From the NCBI GenBank assembly GCA_032717465.1, contig CM064667.1, positions 5,987,860 through 6,051,859 of the forward strand: a stretch of DNA of 64,000 nt. The letters are read 5' to 3'. Position numbers and translations under genes: made by a program. The notes under the pieces were generated by a model. That model did no database searches, was not told the DNA's origin, and saw nothing but the letters and a program-made list of their open reading frames with translations. The DNA comes from Coenobita brevimanus. Taxonomy: Eukaryota; Arthropoda; Malacostraca; Decapoda; Coenobitidae. Below are positions 34,688-43,529 of this stretch, in pieces (position 1 is the first letter of the stretch; each line of letters begins with the position of its first letter).

Positions 34688-35062
34688 AGTCGTGTCGTGG
34701 TTTTGTCCGATGATTAAATGTAGTCGTGTCGCGGTTTTGTCCGATGATTAAATGTAGTCGTGTCGTGGTTTTGTCCGATGATTAAATGTAGTCGTGTCGC
34801 GGTTTTGTCCGATGATTAAATGTAGTCGTGTCGTGGTTTTGTCCGATGATTAAATGTAGTCGTGTCGTGGTTTTGTCCGATGATTAAATGTAGTCGTGTC
34901 GCGGTTTTGTCCGATGATTAAATGTAGTCGTGTCGCGGTTTTGTCCGATGATTAAATGTAGTCGTGTCGCGGTTTTGTCCGATGATTAAATGTAGTCGTG
35001 TCGCGGTTTTGTCCGATGATTAAATGTAGTCGTGTCGCGGTTTTGTCCGATGATTAAATGTA
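34688..35062 (+). repeat. 34-bp array inside the TIR transposon
   Basis: Eleven near-identical units TAGTCGTGTCGCGGTTTTGT plus CCGATGATTAAATG. The only common variation is CGCGG versus CGTGG. The 38080 copy lacks this array. Confidence 0.9.
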
Positions 35063-35394
35063 ACTCGTGAAGCATTATGAACCGTCCGTGTGACAGATGG
35101 CGGAATGTACCAAACGCTTAGCCCGTTACCTTATGTTTTCAGCAAATTCCACGACACGATTATTGCTGCTGGCTGTACACTTAAACCTCAATTTAAGGGA
35201 CGTCCATTTAAGGGTTTTTGGATTTAAGGGAGTGCATATTCTACCTGACAAACGGACACATTCAAAAATGATACGTAGTGTCTTGGTTATACACATTAAT
35301 ATGTTTCTTTATACAGCACCCGTAAAATATTATTCATAATCATATAAATAGGTGAAACAGTCATTGCATTACATAATAAGATTGTCTTTGTGGT

Positions 35395-35612
35395 AAAACA
35401 AGGGACATTGTCAAGTAAGGGACCCTGTCAAGTAAGGGACCCTGTCAAGTAAGGGACCCTGTCAAGTAAGGGACATTGTCAAGTAAGGGACCCTGTCAAG
35501 TAAGGGACCCTGTCAAGTAAGGGACCCTGTCAAGTAAGGGACACTGTCAAGTAAGGGACACTGTCAAGTAAGGGACATTGTCAAGTAAGGGACATTGTCA
35601 AGTAAGGGACAA
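35395..35612 (+). repeat. 17-bp array AAGTAAGGGACCCTGTC
   Basis: About thirteen copies occur, with ACC/ACA and CTG/TTG variants. It also lies inside the TIR transposon. Confidence 0.9.
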
Positions 35613-35869
35613 GTTGATTCCCCATTCAGTCCCTTAAATCAAGGTTTGAGTGTATACGGATGCATTTTTCAGCCTTGGGTTTCCCTCCAAGTCCTAAACC
35701 CACCCAAATGAGTCCAAAAACATGTGTCTAGTTCACCTAAACTCCCAAACAGCTTTAAAACACACTCAACCAAGCCTAAAAGCAGTTTATAACTCACCTA
35801 CACCCAAAAATAACATCTGAAAATCATCAAATATGTCTGGAAAAAATCAAGCTTTGTAAACTGTACCCC

Positions 35870-36200
35870 AAATGACAATGTTCACCCCACCTATGGCTAA
35901 AACACATTAATCTGTCTAAAAACAGTTTATAAATCAACCTAAACACAAAAACGACAATGTTCACCCCACCTATGGCTAAAACACATTACTCTAAGTCTAA
36001 AAACAGTTTATAAATCAACCTAAACACAAAAACGACAATGTTCACCCCACCTATGGCTAAAACACATTAATCTAAGTCTAAAAACAGTTTATAAATCAAC
36101 CTAAACACAAAAACGACAATGTTCACCCCACCTATGGCTAAAACACATTAATCTAAGTCCAAAAACAGTTTATAAATCAACCTAAACACACAATTTTAGT
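35870..36200 (+). repeat. About 82-bp array inside the TIR transposon
   Basis: Four copies of ACGACAATGTTCACCCCACC plus TATGGCTAAAACACATTAAT and AACAGTTTATAAATCAACCT. The 38080 copy keeps a single unit (41817-41890), so the array expanded in this copy. Confidence 0.85.
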
Positions 36201-36429
36201 CTATCATCAACATCAGCTTTAAAAACTCAAAACCCATCGTTAAACTGGGGTCTGGCCATCGTTAGGCGGGGTAAGGTGGTATTTCAACCTCCATCGTTCA
36301 GCCAGAGCATCGCATATCAGGTATATCTGTATTATCTTTCTCAAATTAGACTTTTTATCATTACTGTTATATAACATTTCATTATTAACATTATAAGTAT
36401 AGGTATAATTTCCTCCACTATAACATTCA

Positions 36430-36545
36430 ACATGGCACTTTTCAGGCTGCCAGAGATCAAGCAGTGTCAAGAGCTGCCATACACACAAGCACACTGGAGC
36501 CTTCAGGGGCAAGGAACTGAAGAGGCTGCCAGAGACTGAGCTGCC
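36430..36545 (+). mobile_element. Short LINE C-terminal remnant
   Basis: GCTGCCAGAGATCAAGCAG at 36448 matches the codons for AARDQA in the LINE fragment at 10219. GAGGCTGCCAGAGACTGAGC follows at 36521. Too short for more. Confidence 0.4.
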
Positions 36546-36549
36546 CTTG

Positions 36550-36862
36550 TCTACCCTGGTGTGGCACAGTCTACCACAAGGGGCGTTGGTCTGCCACAGT
36601 CCACCACAAGAGGCGCTGGTCTGCCACAGTCCACCACAAGAGGTGTTGGTCTGCCACAGTCCACCACAAGGGGCGTTGGTCTGCCGCAGTCCACCACAAG
36701 GGGCGTTGGTCTGCCGCAGTCCACCACAAGGGGCGTTGGTCTGCCGCAGTCCACCACAAGGGGCGTTGGTCTGCCACAGTCCACCACAAGAGGCGTTGGT
36801 CTGCCACAGTCCACCACAAGGGGCGTTGGTCTACTCTCTTCTACCACAGGGGCGTTGGTCTG
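36550..36862 (+). repeat. 30-bp array GTCCACCACAAGGGGCGTTG
   Basis: About ten copies of a 30-bp unit ending GTCTGCCRCA. Because 30 is a multiple of three and the unit lacks stops in several frames, both strands show open frames with perfect 10-residue repeats. No start context, signal peptide or conserved family supports a protein. Confidence 0.85.
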
Positions 36863-36929
36863 AAAGAAAATGAAATTAAAAGAAACTGCACTTAAAAAAA
36901 AAAATAGGGGTAGATTAATACACACACCC

Positions 36930-36959
36930 ACACACACACAATATAATGGGAACAAAAAC

Positions 36960-36994
<35 letters not shown>

Positions 36995-37075
36995 CACACA
37001 CAATATAATGGGAACAAACTTACACACAGCAAAAACTTCACACACACACACACACAATATAATGGGAACAAAAAC

Positions 37076-37118
<43 letters not shown>
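36930..37118 (+). repeat. (CA)n with AATATAATGGGAACAAAAAC units
   Basis: Four (CA)n runs are separated by copies of ATATAATGGGAACAAAAACT. Confidence 0.9.
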
Positions 37119-37119
<1 letters not shown>

Positions 37120-37159
37120 TGCCAACCCTCGTACCATTGCTTTCTTGTAATATCATCGT

Positions 37160-37775
37160 CCATGTATGATAAACTCTCAATTAAGCATTGTAATTCACCC
37201 ATCCCTACGCTGAATAAAGCAAAGCGCTGGATATTGCACAGTACCCCCCACTGGCTCAGCACTGGGCACTGAGCTGGATATTGCACAGTACCCCCATTGA
37301 CTCAGCATTGGGCATTGAGCTGGATATTGCACAGTACCCCCATTGACTCAGCATTGGGCATTGAGCTGGATATTGCACAGTACCCCCCATCGGCTCAGCA
37401 TTAGGCATTGAGCTGGATATTGCACAGTACCCCCCATTGGCTCAGCATTGGGCATTGAGCTGGATATTGCACAGTACCCCCCATTGGCTCAGCATTGGGC
37501 ATTGAGCTGGATATTGCACAGTACCCTCCATCGGCTCAGCATTGGGCATTGAGCTGGATATTGCACAGTACCCCCACATTGACTCAGCATTGAGCTGGAT
37601 ATTGCACAGTACCCCCACATTGACTCAGCATTGGGCATTGAGCTGGATATTGCACAGTACCCCCCATTGGCTCAGCATTGGGCATTGAGCTGGATATTGT
37701 GTTACTATCCATCTCGACCCTCTATCCTAAAAACTTTACCCTGAATACAATATGAAAACTAAGCATAAAATACAA
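37160..37775 (-). repeat. Carrier sequence with about ten satellite units
   Basis: Ten units of GGATATTGCACAGTACCCCC plus TGGCTCAGCATTGGGCATTG lie between flanks that match, in reverse, those at 26695-26945. TTACAATGC-type sequence is at left and CCTAAAAACTTTACC plus AAGCATAAAATACAAC at right. Confidence 0.8.
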
Positions 37776-37816
37776 CACAGTGATGATATATTAAATACAA
37801 CAAAATACAATAATGA

Positions 37817-38013
37817 TCATTCATTTTCATTCATTGCCAGGCGCCATGTATCCCAAACGGGGTGGCCAAGGGCTTAGAGTTAATTGTTTTACAGGGAGGG
37901 GCACTAATCCTCCACCAACCCCACTTGACACGTAGGGAGAACGTTATGCCAACAGCATCTGGTGTTCCCAGGCGGTCACCCATCCAAGTACTAACCAGAC
38001 CCAACGTTGCTTA
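37817..38013 (-). mobile_element. 5S-rRNA-derived SINE, head truncated
   Basis: The tail and body (TTCATTGCCAGGCGCCATG, GGGTGGCCAAGGGCTTAGAG) are followed by the last ~70 bases of a 5S-like head (complement of GGTTAGTACTTGGATGGGTG). The copy stops at TTGCTTAA within the 5S region. Confidence 0.85.
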
Positions 38014-38321
38014 ATACAGTACATAATGCAATCACCGTGAGCACAAGAGGAAAACTAGGGATAAAATACAATAATGATACAGTAGAGGTATTACCCAGTT
38101 CAAAGATGCAATTGGTTAAGTGTAAACACATCGTTAGGCGGGGTATGGTATCTTGGGGTAGATTTAACATGTAAAGTATAAGGATGCGTTTTTAAGCCTT
38201 GGGTTTCCCCCCAGCAAAAGTCCTAAACCCACCCAAATTAGTCCAAAAACAGTGTCTAGATTACCTCAACCCCCAAAACAGCTTTAAAATAAGGTACTCT
38301 AAGCCTAAAAGCAGTTTATAA

Positions 38322-38599
38322 TTCTATCTATCTATCTATAGCCCGACGCCCTAATCCCGCAAAGGGTGGCCGCAGACAAAACGCCTCCAAGTCACTCTGT
38401 CACCCACCATTTGACTACCCTCCCCCCAACTCACCCCCCCCCTCCCTCACATACCTCTCAACTCCATCCCTCCACCTCATCCTCGGTCTACCCCTCCCTC
38501 TCCCTCCCTCCACCTCACCTACATACACCCTCTTAGTCAGTCTTTCATTCTCCATTCTCTGCACATGTCCAAACCACCTCACTGTATTTCTCCTAATCT
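38322..38599 (-). mobile_element. LINE 3' end inserted in the TIR transposon
   Basis: The transposon sequence GCAGTTTATAA stops at 38321, the LINE complement follows ((TATC)n, TAGCCCGACGCCCTAATCC, GGTGGCCGCAGACAAAACGC), and the transposon resumes at CTCACCTAACCC. The break is exact relative to 35781-35790, so this is a clean insertion of a 5'-truncated LINE. Confidence 0.75.
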
Positions 38600-38659
38600 T
38601 CTCACCTAACCCAAAAATATAATCTGGAAATCATCAAAAAGAGTAAGATGTGGCTATTG

Positions 38660-38798
38660 CGGACTATCTATCTATTGTCAGACGCCCTAATTCCGTAAGG
38701 GGTGGCCACGAACGGATCGCCTCCACGTCACCCTGTCCCCAGTCATTTCACTGCCCTGCTCCCAGCTCACACCCCCCTCTCTCATACCTCCTATTCTG
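38660..38798 (-). mobile_element. LINE 3' end fragment
   Basis: CTATTGTCAGACGCCCTAAT, GGGGTGGCCACGAACGGATC and GCTCACACCCCCCTCTCTC mark a second short LINE tail, about 60 bp right of the first. Confidence 0.7.
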
Positions 38799-39469
38799 GC
38801 CTACCGGGGCTGTTTCAGAAAGTTGGTCGCGTGTTTTTTCTTTATAAAAAATAGTTCCCTCAACTTACATCTTCATTTTTTTTAGAGAGAGAGATGCTGT
38901 ACGCTTAAAGACACCCAAACATTTATTTATTTATTTTTAGATCTATAAACAATTGCGGTTTGTTTACCCAATACTTTATTAAATTTGATCCATAATTACC
39001 CTCTAACTAAATGCATAAAAGTCTGGGGCTCTGTCCGGATACAATCACTCCAGCTTTTACAGTTTATTGAACCTTGCACCTCCTTGGAATTTACACTGGC
39101 CTATTTATGTCTTATTTACCTGTCTACTGATGGTTAGAAATTACAAGAAGAGCGCCACAGGGAGGGCTGCCAAGTTCAAGAATTACTCTCAAGCGACCTT
39201 TAACCCCTACGCACCAGCCGACATGTATAGCTGTCACAATTTTGGGCGCAGATCAATGCAGGTTGATGTGTATAGCCACAAGCGCCTTCCCATCACCCTT
39301 TGAACTTTAACTTCTTACTCATCGACAGGACCAGCTGGAGACGTGGAGATACTTGCATTTGAAAGAGTTGGCGAGTCTTGTGTATCTTTAAGTTTTTCTC
39401 TCGCTGTTATGGCTTGGCAGATATTAGGGTTTGAAGTAAGGTTTTTTTTTTTCTGTCATGGCAGTGAAA

Positions 39470-39740
39470 TGGCGGGGGACAGGGCGACTTGGAGGCGATT
39501 TGTTTGTGGCCACCCCAAACGGGATTGAAAATGGGAGAAATGGAGTTCCCCCGAGCTAAGCCCTGTATTGGACTATATAGCCCCGCTAGGGTTACAGGAG
39601 CGAGCTACCACTCCCGGTACGGCAGCCCGGGCGAGGCTCGAACTCGCAATCCCCCGATTACGACTCCAGCGCGCTACCACTGTGCTACCGCGCCCCCCAA
39701 ATGGGATTGAGGCGTCTGGCAATAGATAGATAGACAGATA
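39470..39740 (+). mobile_element. LINE 3' end interrupted by a SINE
   Basis: GAAATGGCGGGGGACAGGGC, TTTGTTTGTGGCCACCCC and GGCGTCTGGCAATAGATAG belong to one LINE terminus. It is split at 39529-39698 by the tRNA-derived SINE, with its target sequence duplicated. Confidence 0.8.
39529..39698 (-). mobile_element. tRNA-derived SINE with target-site duplication
   Basis: On the minus strand it begins GGGGGGCGCGGTAGCACAGT with an A-box-like GGTAGCACAGTGGTAGCGC, then a B-box GAGTTCGAGCCTC (39632-39644), then a tRNA-unrelated body to TTCTCCCATTTTC. The flanks AAACGGGATTGA (39517-39528) and AAATGGGATTGA (39699-39710) are a target duplication with one change. An intact tRNA gene is ruled out by the missing acceptor-stem pairing and the attached body. 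Confidence 0.75.
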
Positions 39741-39987
39741 GATATCCCCCGTAGGGAGGAGCGTGCGACATCGGAAAACCCCCCAGCGTGTTGCGGATAA
39801 TGCAGTTGTTCTGGATGGACGGATGACTGTATGTAAAGCAGCACAATCTAAGACAGGAAGGCCACAACTGAAGGGCTGCATATCTGTCAACCAAGACATA
39901 GCAGCTCACTAACAAGGGAAGGGGAAGAAGCAACAGACCAAAATGTAGCAACTGAAGGGGACAAGGACCTAAGAAATTTCATCACAG

Positions 39988-40104
39988 TACGGCCATACCA
40001 CGTTGAGTACACCGCTTCCCGTCCGATCAGCGAAGTTAAGCAACGTTGGGTCTGGTTAGTACTTGGATGGGTGACCGCCTGGGAACACCAGATGCTGTTG
40101 GCAT
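39988..40104 (+). pseudogene. 5S rRNA-like head of a SINE
   Basis: The sequence tracks metazoan 5S rRNA from TACGGCCATACCACGTTGAG through GTCCGATCAGCGAAGTTAAG and GGTTAGTACTTGGATGGGTG to GATGCTGTTGGCAT. The internal promoter elements (A-box GAAGTTAAGCAACGT, intermediate GGATGG, C-box TGACCGCCTGGGAACACC) look intact. It is fused without a terminator to a SINE body, so I treat it as a SINE head rather than a 5S gene. Confidence 0.85.
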
Positions 40105-40231
40105 AACGTTCTCCCTACGTGTCAAGTGGGGTTGGTGGAGGATTAGTGCCCCTCCCTGTAAAACAATTAACTCTAAGCCCTTGGCCACCCCATTTGGGAT
40201 ACATGGCGTCTGGCAATGAATGAATGAATGA
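39988..40231 (+). mobile_element. Complete 5S-rRNA-derived SINE (SINE3-type)
   Basis: A 5S head is joined to a body of about 125 bp (CTACGTGTCAAGTGGGGTTG, CCCCTCCCTGTAAAACAATT) and a 3' end GGCCACCCCATTTGGGATAC, ATGGCGTCTGGCAATGAATG. The last 45 bases resemble the LINE terminus GGCCACCCC...GGCGTCTGGCAATAG, which suggests the LINE supplies the retrotransposition machinery. Further copies lie at 22541, 37817 and 40812. Confidence 0.85.
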
Positions 40232-40550
40232 AACATCTGGACAAAATGAAGAAGTGAAAGAACGATATGGGATGGATGTGGATGTGATTCAGAAAATTGC
40301 GAGAAATACAATGTGGTGGTTTGGACATGTGGAGAGATTGGAGAATGACTGACTAAGAGGGTGTATGTAGGTGAAGTAGGGAGAGGGAGGGGGAGACCGA
40401 GGATGAGGTGAAGGGATGGAATGGAGAGGTATATGAGGGAGGGGGGAGTGACCTGGGGGGAGGGCAGTCAAATGGTGGGTGACACAGCGACTTGGAGGCG
40501 TTTTGTCTGCGGCCACCATTTGCAGGATTAGGGCGTCAGGCTATAGATAG
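40232..40550 (+). pseudogene. RTE-like LINE ORF2 C-terminus and 3' end
   Basis: Immediately after the SINE tail, the frame reads ERYGMDVDVIQKIARNTMWW, FGHVERLEND, then a stop. It continues in other frames through GRPRMR-like codons to the same 3' end as 4430-4690 (GTATATGAGGGAGGGGG, GGGCGTCAGGCTATAGATAG). This copy links the anonymous 3' repeats to a recognisable reverse transcriptase ORF. Confidence 0.8.
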
Positions 40551-40811
40551 AAAATTGAGTCAGTCCATCTGTAACAGCAGCATATACATTAAGTGCAATT
40601 TTTGTCATTCAATAAACTTGCTTTGTTAATTAGGAAAAAAAAAAAAACTATAAATAACAGTACGTTTTATAGAATATTTTTATACCGTAAAAAAATTAAT
40701 TCATACAGATTTCCAAAAATTTCAGATGTTGTCCGAAACAGCCCCACAGCCAGGATTTTCTGAACTGTTGCTTTGAAAATTTGCCAAAATCTTATCTTTT
40801 TTCATAGAACA

Positions 40812-41050
40812 TTTATTCATTCATTCATTGCCAGACGCCATGTATCCCAAACGGGGTGGCCAAGGGCTTAGAGTTAATTGTTTTACAGGGAGGGGCACTA
40901 ATCCTCCACCAACCCCACTTGACACGTAGGGAGAACGTTATGCCAACAGCATCTGGTGTTCCCAGGCGGTCACCCATCCAAGTACTAACCAGACCCAACG
41001 TTGCTTAACTTCGCTGATCGGACGGGAAGCGGTGTACTCAACGTGGTATT
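40812..41050 (-). mobile_element. 5S-rRNA-derived SINE, minus strand
   Basis: The tail (TTCATTCATTCATTGCCAGA), body and nearly full 5S head (complement, from GTTATGCCAACAGCATCTGG to GTGTACTCAACGTGGTAT) are present. Only the first ~10 bases of the 5S head are missing. Bases 41051-41760 contain two short minus-strand frames without recognisable motifs. Confidence 0.85.
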
Positions 41051-42337
41051 TCATTCACAAAACATTGTTCTAGATCGTTGGGATACATAAGGATCCTATG
41101 GTAACTACAATGGGTTCTCTGTAGCAAACTGTTGTTTTACCCTTCACAGACCGTGACTCAGTACGCGTCAAAACACTTTTAGTCTGAAAAGGAACTCGTG
41201 ACCCACTGACACACTTGCAGTGTTGGTCTGAAAGGATGCCGATTAGCCATTTCTGGACAAAAATATTCACCAAAACATGAAATGCGTCAATATTTGGTGC
41301 GTCAAAGGGCATGGTGTCTATTTCCAGGCCAACACTCTCAGTCGGCACTCTCTCATTTTTTACTTCAGGGGGGGAGGGGGCATGCGCACAATTTTTGGCA
41401 ATTCACTTGGAAACTCTTGGTTGTATCAGAATCCCAACAACACCACGTGAAAGCTCGTGAAATTCGGCATCTAGACATCGCCTATGCTTAGCTTTTGCAT
41501 CATGCAGGCAAAGTTTTGTGCTGGAGTATAGGGCAGTTATTTTCACTGTTGAACAACAATATTCTCACCTCATCTGGGTAGACAGTACTTTTACTCATCA
41601 AGTTTGTGTGTTTTTATTGGCTTATCGTATAGCATAAACATCAAGGAAGATGATGGTATACAATTCATACCATGATAGCCAATTTCTGGGGCAAATAAAA
41701 TACGTGGGAATGTTTTCCTTTATGCACGAGTCCAGTCTACTGACAATGTTCAAAACAGCCCCATCTGATGTTAAGTCTAAATAATCAAACTTTGTAAAAT
41801 GTACCCCAAAATGACAGTGTTCACCCCACCTGTGGCTAAAACACATTAATGCAAGACTAAAAACAGTTTATAAATTAACCTTAACACAAAATTTAAGTTT
41901 AAAATATCATCATAGGCAGCAAAAAAATCAAAACCCATCATTAAACCAGGTCTGGCCATCGTTCGGCGGGGTATGGTGGTATTTCTACCCCCATCGTTAA
42001 GCCGGTGTATCGCATCTATGGGTAAAATATCTTAGCGTCTGCATGTACAGTAATACAGTGCTAGTTGGCTATTAATTACCAGACAGCTGATACGCCTCAA
42101 CGCTGGATGTTACACAGATCCATTGGTTATGTCTGTTTTGGCGCCAGATGTTGCATAATTTCACCAGACTTAACTGAGAGTTCTTATCACTAAGTGTTAT
42201 GGCCGAAATGTGTTATTCCCCTCCCCCCATCTAAGCTACCCTAACTAGAAACCAGAAAATACTTACCTGCCCTTGGGTGATCCTTAGTCTTGTTGTCATC
42301 CGTACTCTGTCGCATAATTTCACCAGATATTGCTTAA

Positions 42338-43167
42338 CCCTTTAACCGCGGGCATTGTTTTGCCCCGAGTGTCCTCTCCCGCGGGGTTTCGACCAAAATG
42401 TAAACAAACTTTAAACCTTTATAACTCTGCACAGAATAAATCTAGTGCGAAAAATAAGGTACCATTAGAAAGTACTAACCTTCAGCTTTGCAATGATGTA
42501 GGTTTCATGATTTCGTTGACTATCACTGGATGGGCAGTGCCATTAGAAGTGAGCGATCTAAAATCACTATTTTTCGCTCACACACCATTACCAAATGCCA
42601 ACCTCATTCTGATAATAATACTGTAAACATATATGAACACTGCACATACGATAAACACCCACTCTGTGTTCACTGAGGCAGGTAAAAGGCACTGTCATTA
42701 CCCGCACTTCACTGCCATATCAGCGGTGTTGTAATCACTATTTTTCGCTCACACACCATTACCAAATGCCAACCTCATTCTGATAATAATACTGTAAACA
42801 TATATGAACACTGCACATACGATAAACACCCACTCTGTGTTCACTAAGGCAGGTAAAAGGCACTGTAATTGCCCGCACTTCACTGCCACATCAGCGGTGT
42901 TGTCACTCACACAGCTGGACAGATACTGATGCGTGTTTGGTCCGGGGTGGGGTGGGGGGCCCAGGGGTTGGGAGGTGGAGTCCCAGGGGGGGGGGGAGGT
43001 GGGGGTTGGCTAGATTGAAAGAACTTAATAGCTACTCTCCCTTGAAACAATTGGCGCATGGAAAAAATGCGTGGTATTCAAAATATTCACAAACATTCGA
43101 GAATGACACCCGCGGTTTGGTCCAGTTTTTGCAATGTCATTCTGGAATGACACCCGCGGTTAAAGGG
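42338..43167. mobile_element. piggyBac-type MITE with TTAA duplications
   Basis: Perfect 15-bp terminal inverted repeats CCCTTTAACCGCGGG (42338-42352) and CCCGCGGTTAAAGGG (43153-43167) are each flanked by TTAA (42334-42337 and 43168-43171). TTAA targets and CCYT termini are diagnostic of the piggyBac superfamily. The 830-bp interior has no transposase. It contains a tandem duplication of about 173 bp (CACTATTTTTCGCTCACACA at 42566 and 42738) and a G-run near 42940-43000. Confidence 0.9.
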
Positions 43168-43529
43168 TTAAGGAGGGTTATCACTTTTGTTTTAGTCTTG
43201 GGTGGGTGACTTTGGGAAGATGAGTTGACATCACCCACTTCAAATAATGAGTTTCAATTTCTACGTTAAGGTACGACCTGACTTAACCCCATCGTATAAC
43301 GAGTAGTGACTGTACTATTTGCTCTTTCAGGTTGCTTTCTCTACAGTTCAGTAATATAGATATATTTGTTGCATTTGGTATCGTATAATTTAGCTTGAAA
43401 ACTCGCCTCTGATGGGGTCCTTGAACCCAACCAAAATTTTACCATTAGTTACGTGTTTTGTTATACGAGAATTCATTTAAACGACTGTGCCAAATGGAAA
43501 CTAACTGTTCGTATCTTCGGGACCTGCCT

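Larger units (their letters stand above)
34583..36329. mobile_element. TIR DNA transposon, non-autonomous, TA target duplication
   Basis: The left end CAGGTATACCCCGGCTTAAC plus GATG is mirrored at the right end, whose complement reads CAGATATACCTG and then, after a short gap, GGCTGAACGATGG. TA dinucleotides flank both ends (34581-34582 and 36330-36331). TA duplication and a CAG...CTG terminus fit the Tc1/mariner-pogo superfamily, which is inference. The 1747-bp interior lacks a transposase and holds three internal tandem arrays. A second copy spans 38080 to about 42035. Confidence 0.75.
38806..40745. mobile_element. Possible element with GGGGCTGTTTC terminal inverted repeats
   Basis: GGGGCTGTTTCAGAA at 38806-38820 is mirrored by GTCCGAAACAGCCCC at 40731-40745. 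A further AAAACAGCCCC at about 41755 could be an alternative end. The interior is mostly other inserted repeats (LINE tails, two SINEs). No transposase is recognised. A short frame at 39067-39303 is unassigned. Confidence 0.4.
38080..42035. mobile_element. Second TIR transposon copy, split by nested insertions
   Basis: The left end (ATTACCCAGTTCAAAGATGC, ATCGTTAGGCGGGGTATGG) and interior (GGTTTCCCCCCAGC, CCTAAACCCACCCAAATTAG) match 34583-36329. Matching sequence is interrupted at 38322-38599 by a LINE tail and again from about 38640 to about 41773. The right end (CATCGTTCGGCGGGGTATGG, CATCGTTAAGCCGGTGTATC) is at 41957-42012. TA duplication at the right end is not clear. Confidence 0.7.

Noticed and set aside
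39067..39303. pogo/Tigger-like N-terminus (MVRNYKKSATGR)
   Set aside because: The similarity is limited to a few residues and no helix-turn-helix or DDE motif follows.
39632..39690. tRNA gene on the minus strand
   Set aside because: A- and B-box-like motifs exist, but the cloverleaf does not close and the sequence is joined to a SINE body with a target duplication.
39988..40104. Functional 5S rRNA gene
   Set aside because: The 5S-like sequence runs without a T-run terminator into a SINE body that other copies share, including head-truncated ones. Pol III transcription as a SINE is more likely.
41070..41846. Two minus-strand frames of 74-92 residues as genes or a transposase
   Set aside because: No recognisable motif, no supporting splice structure, and they sit in a nest of mobile elements.
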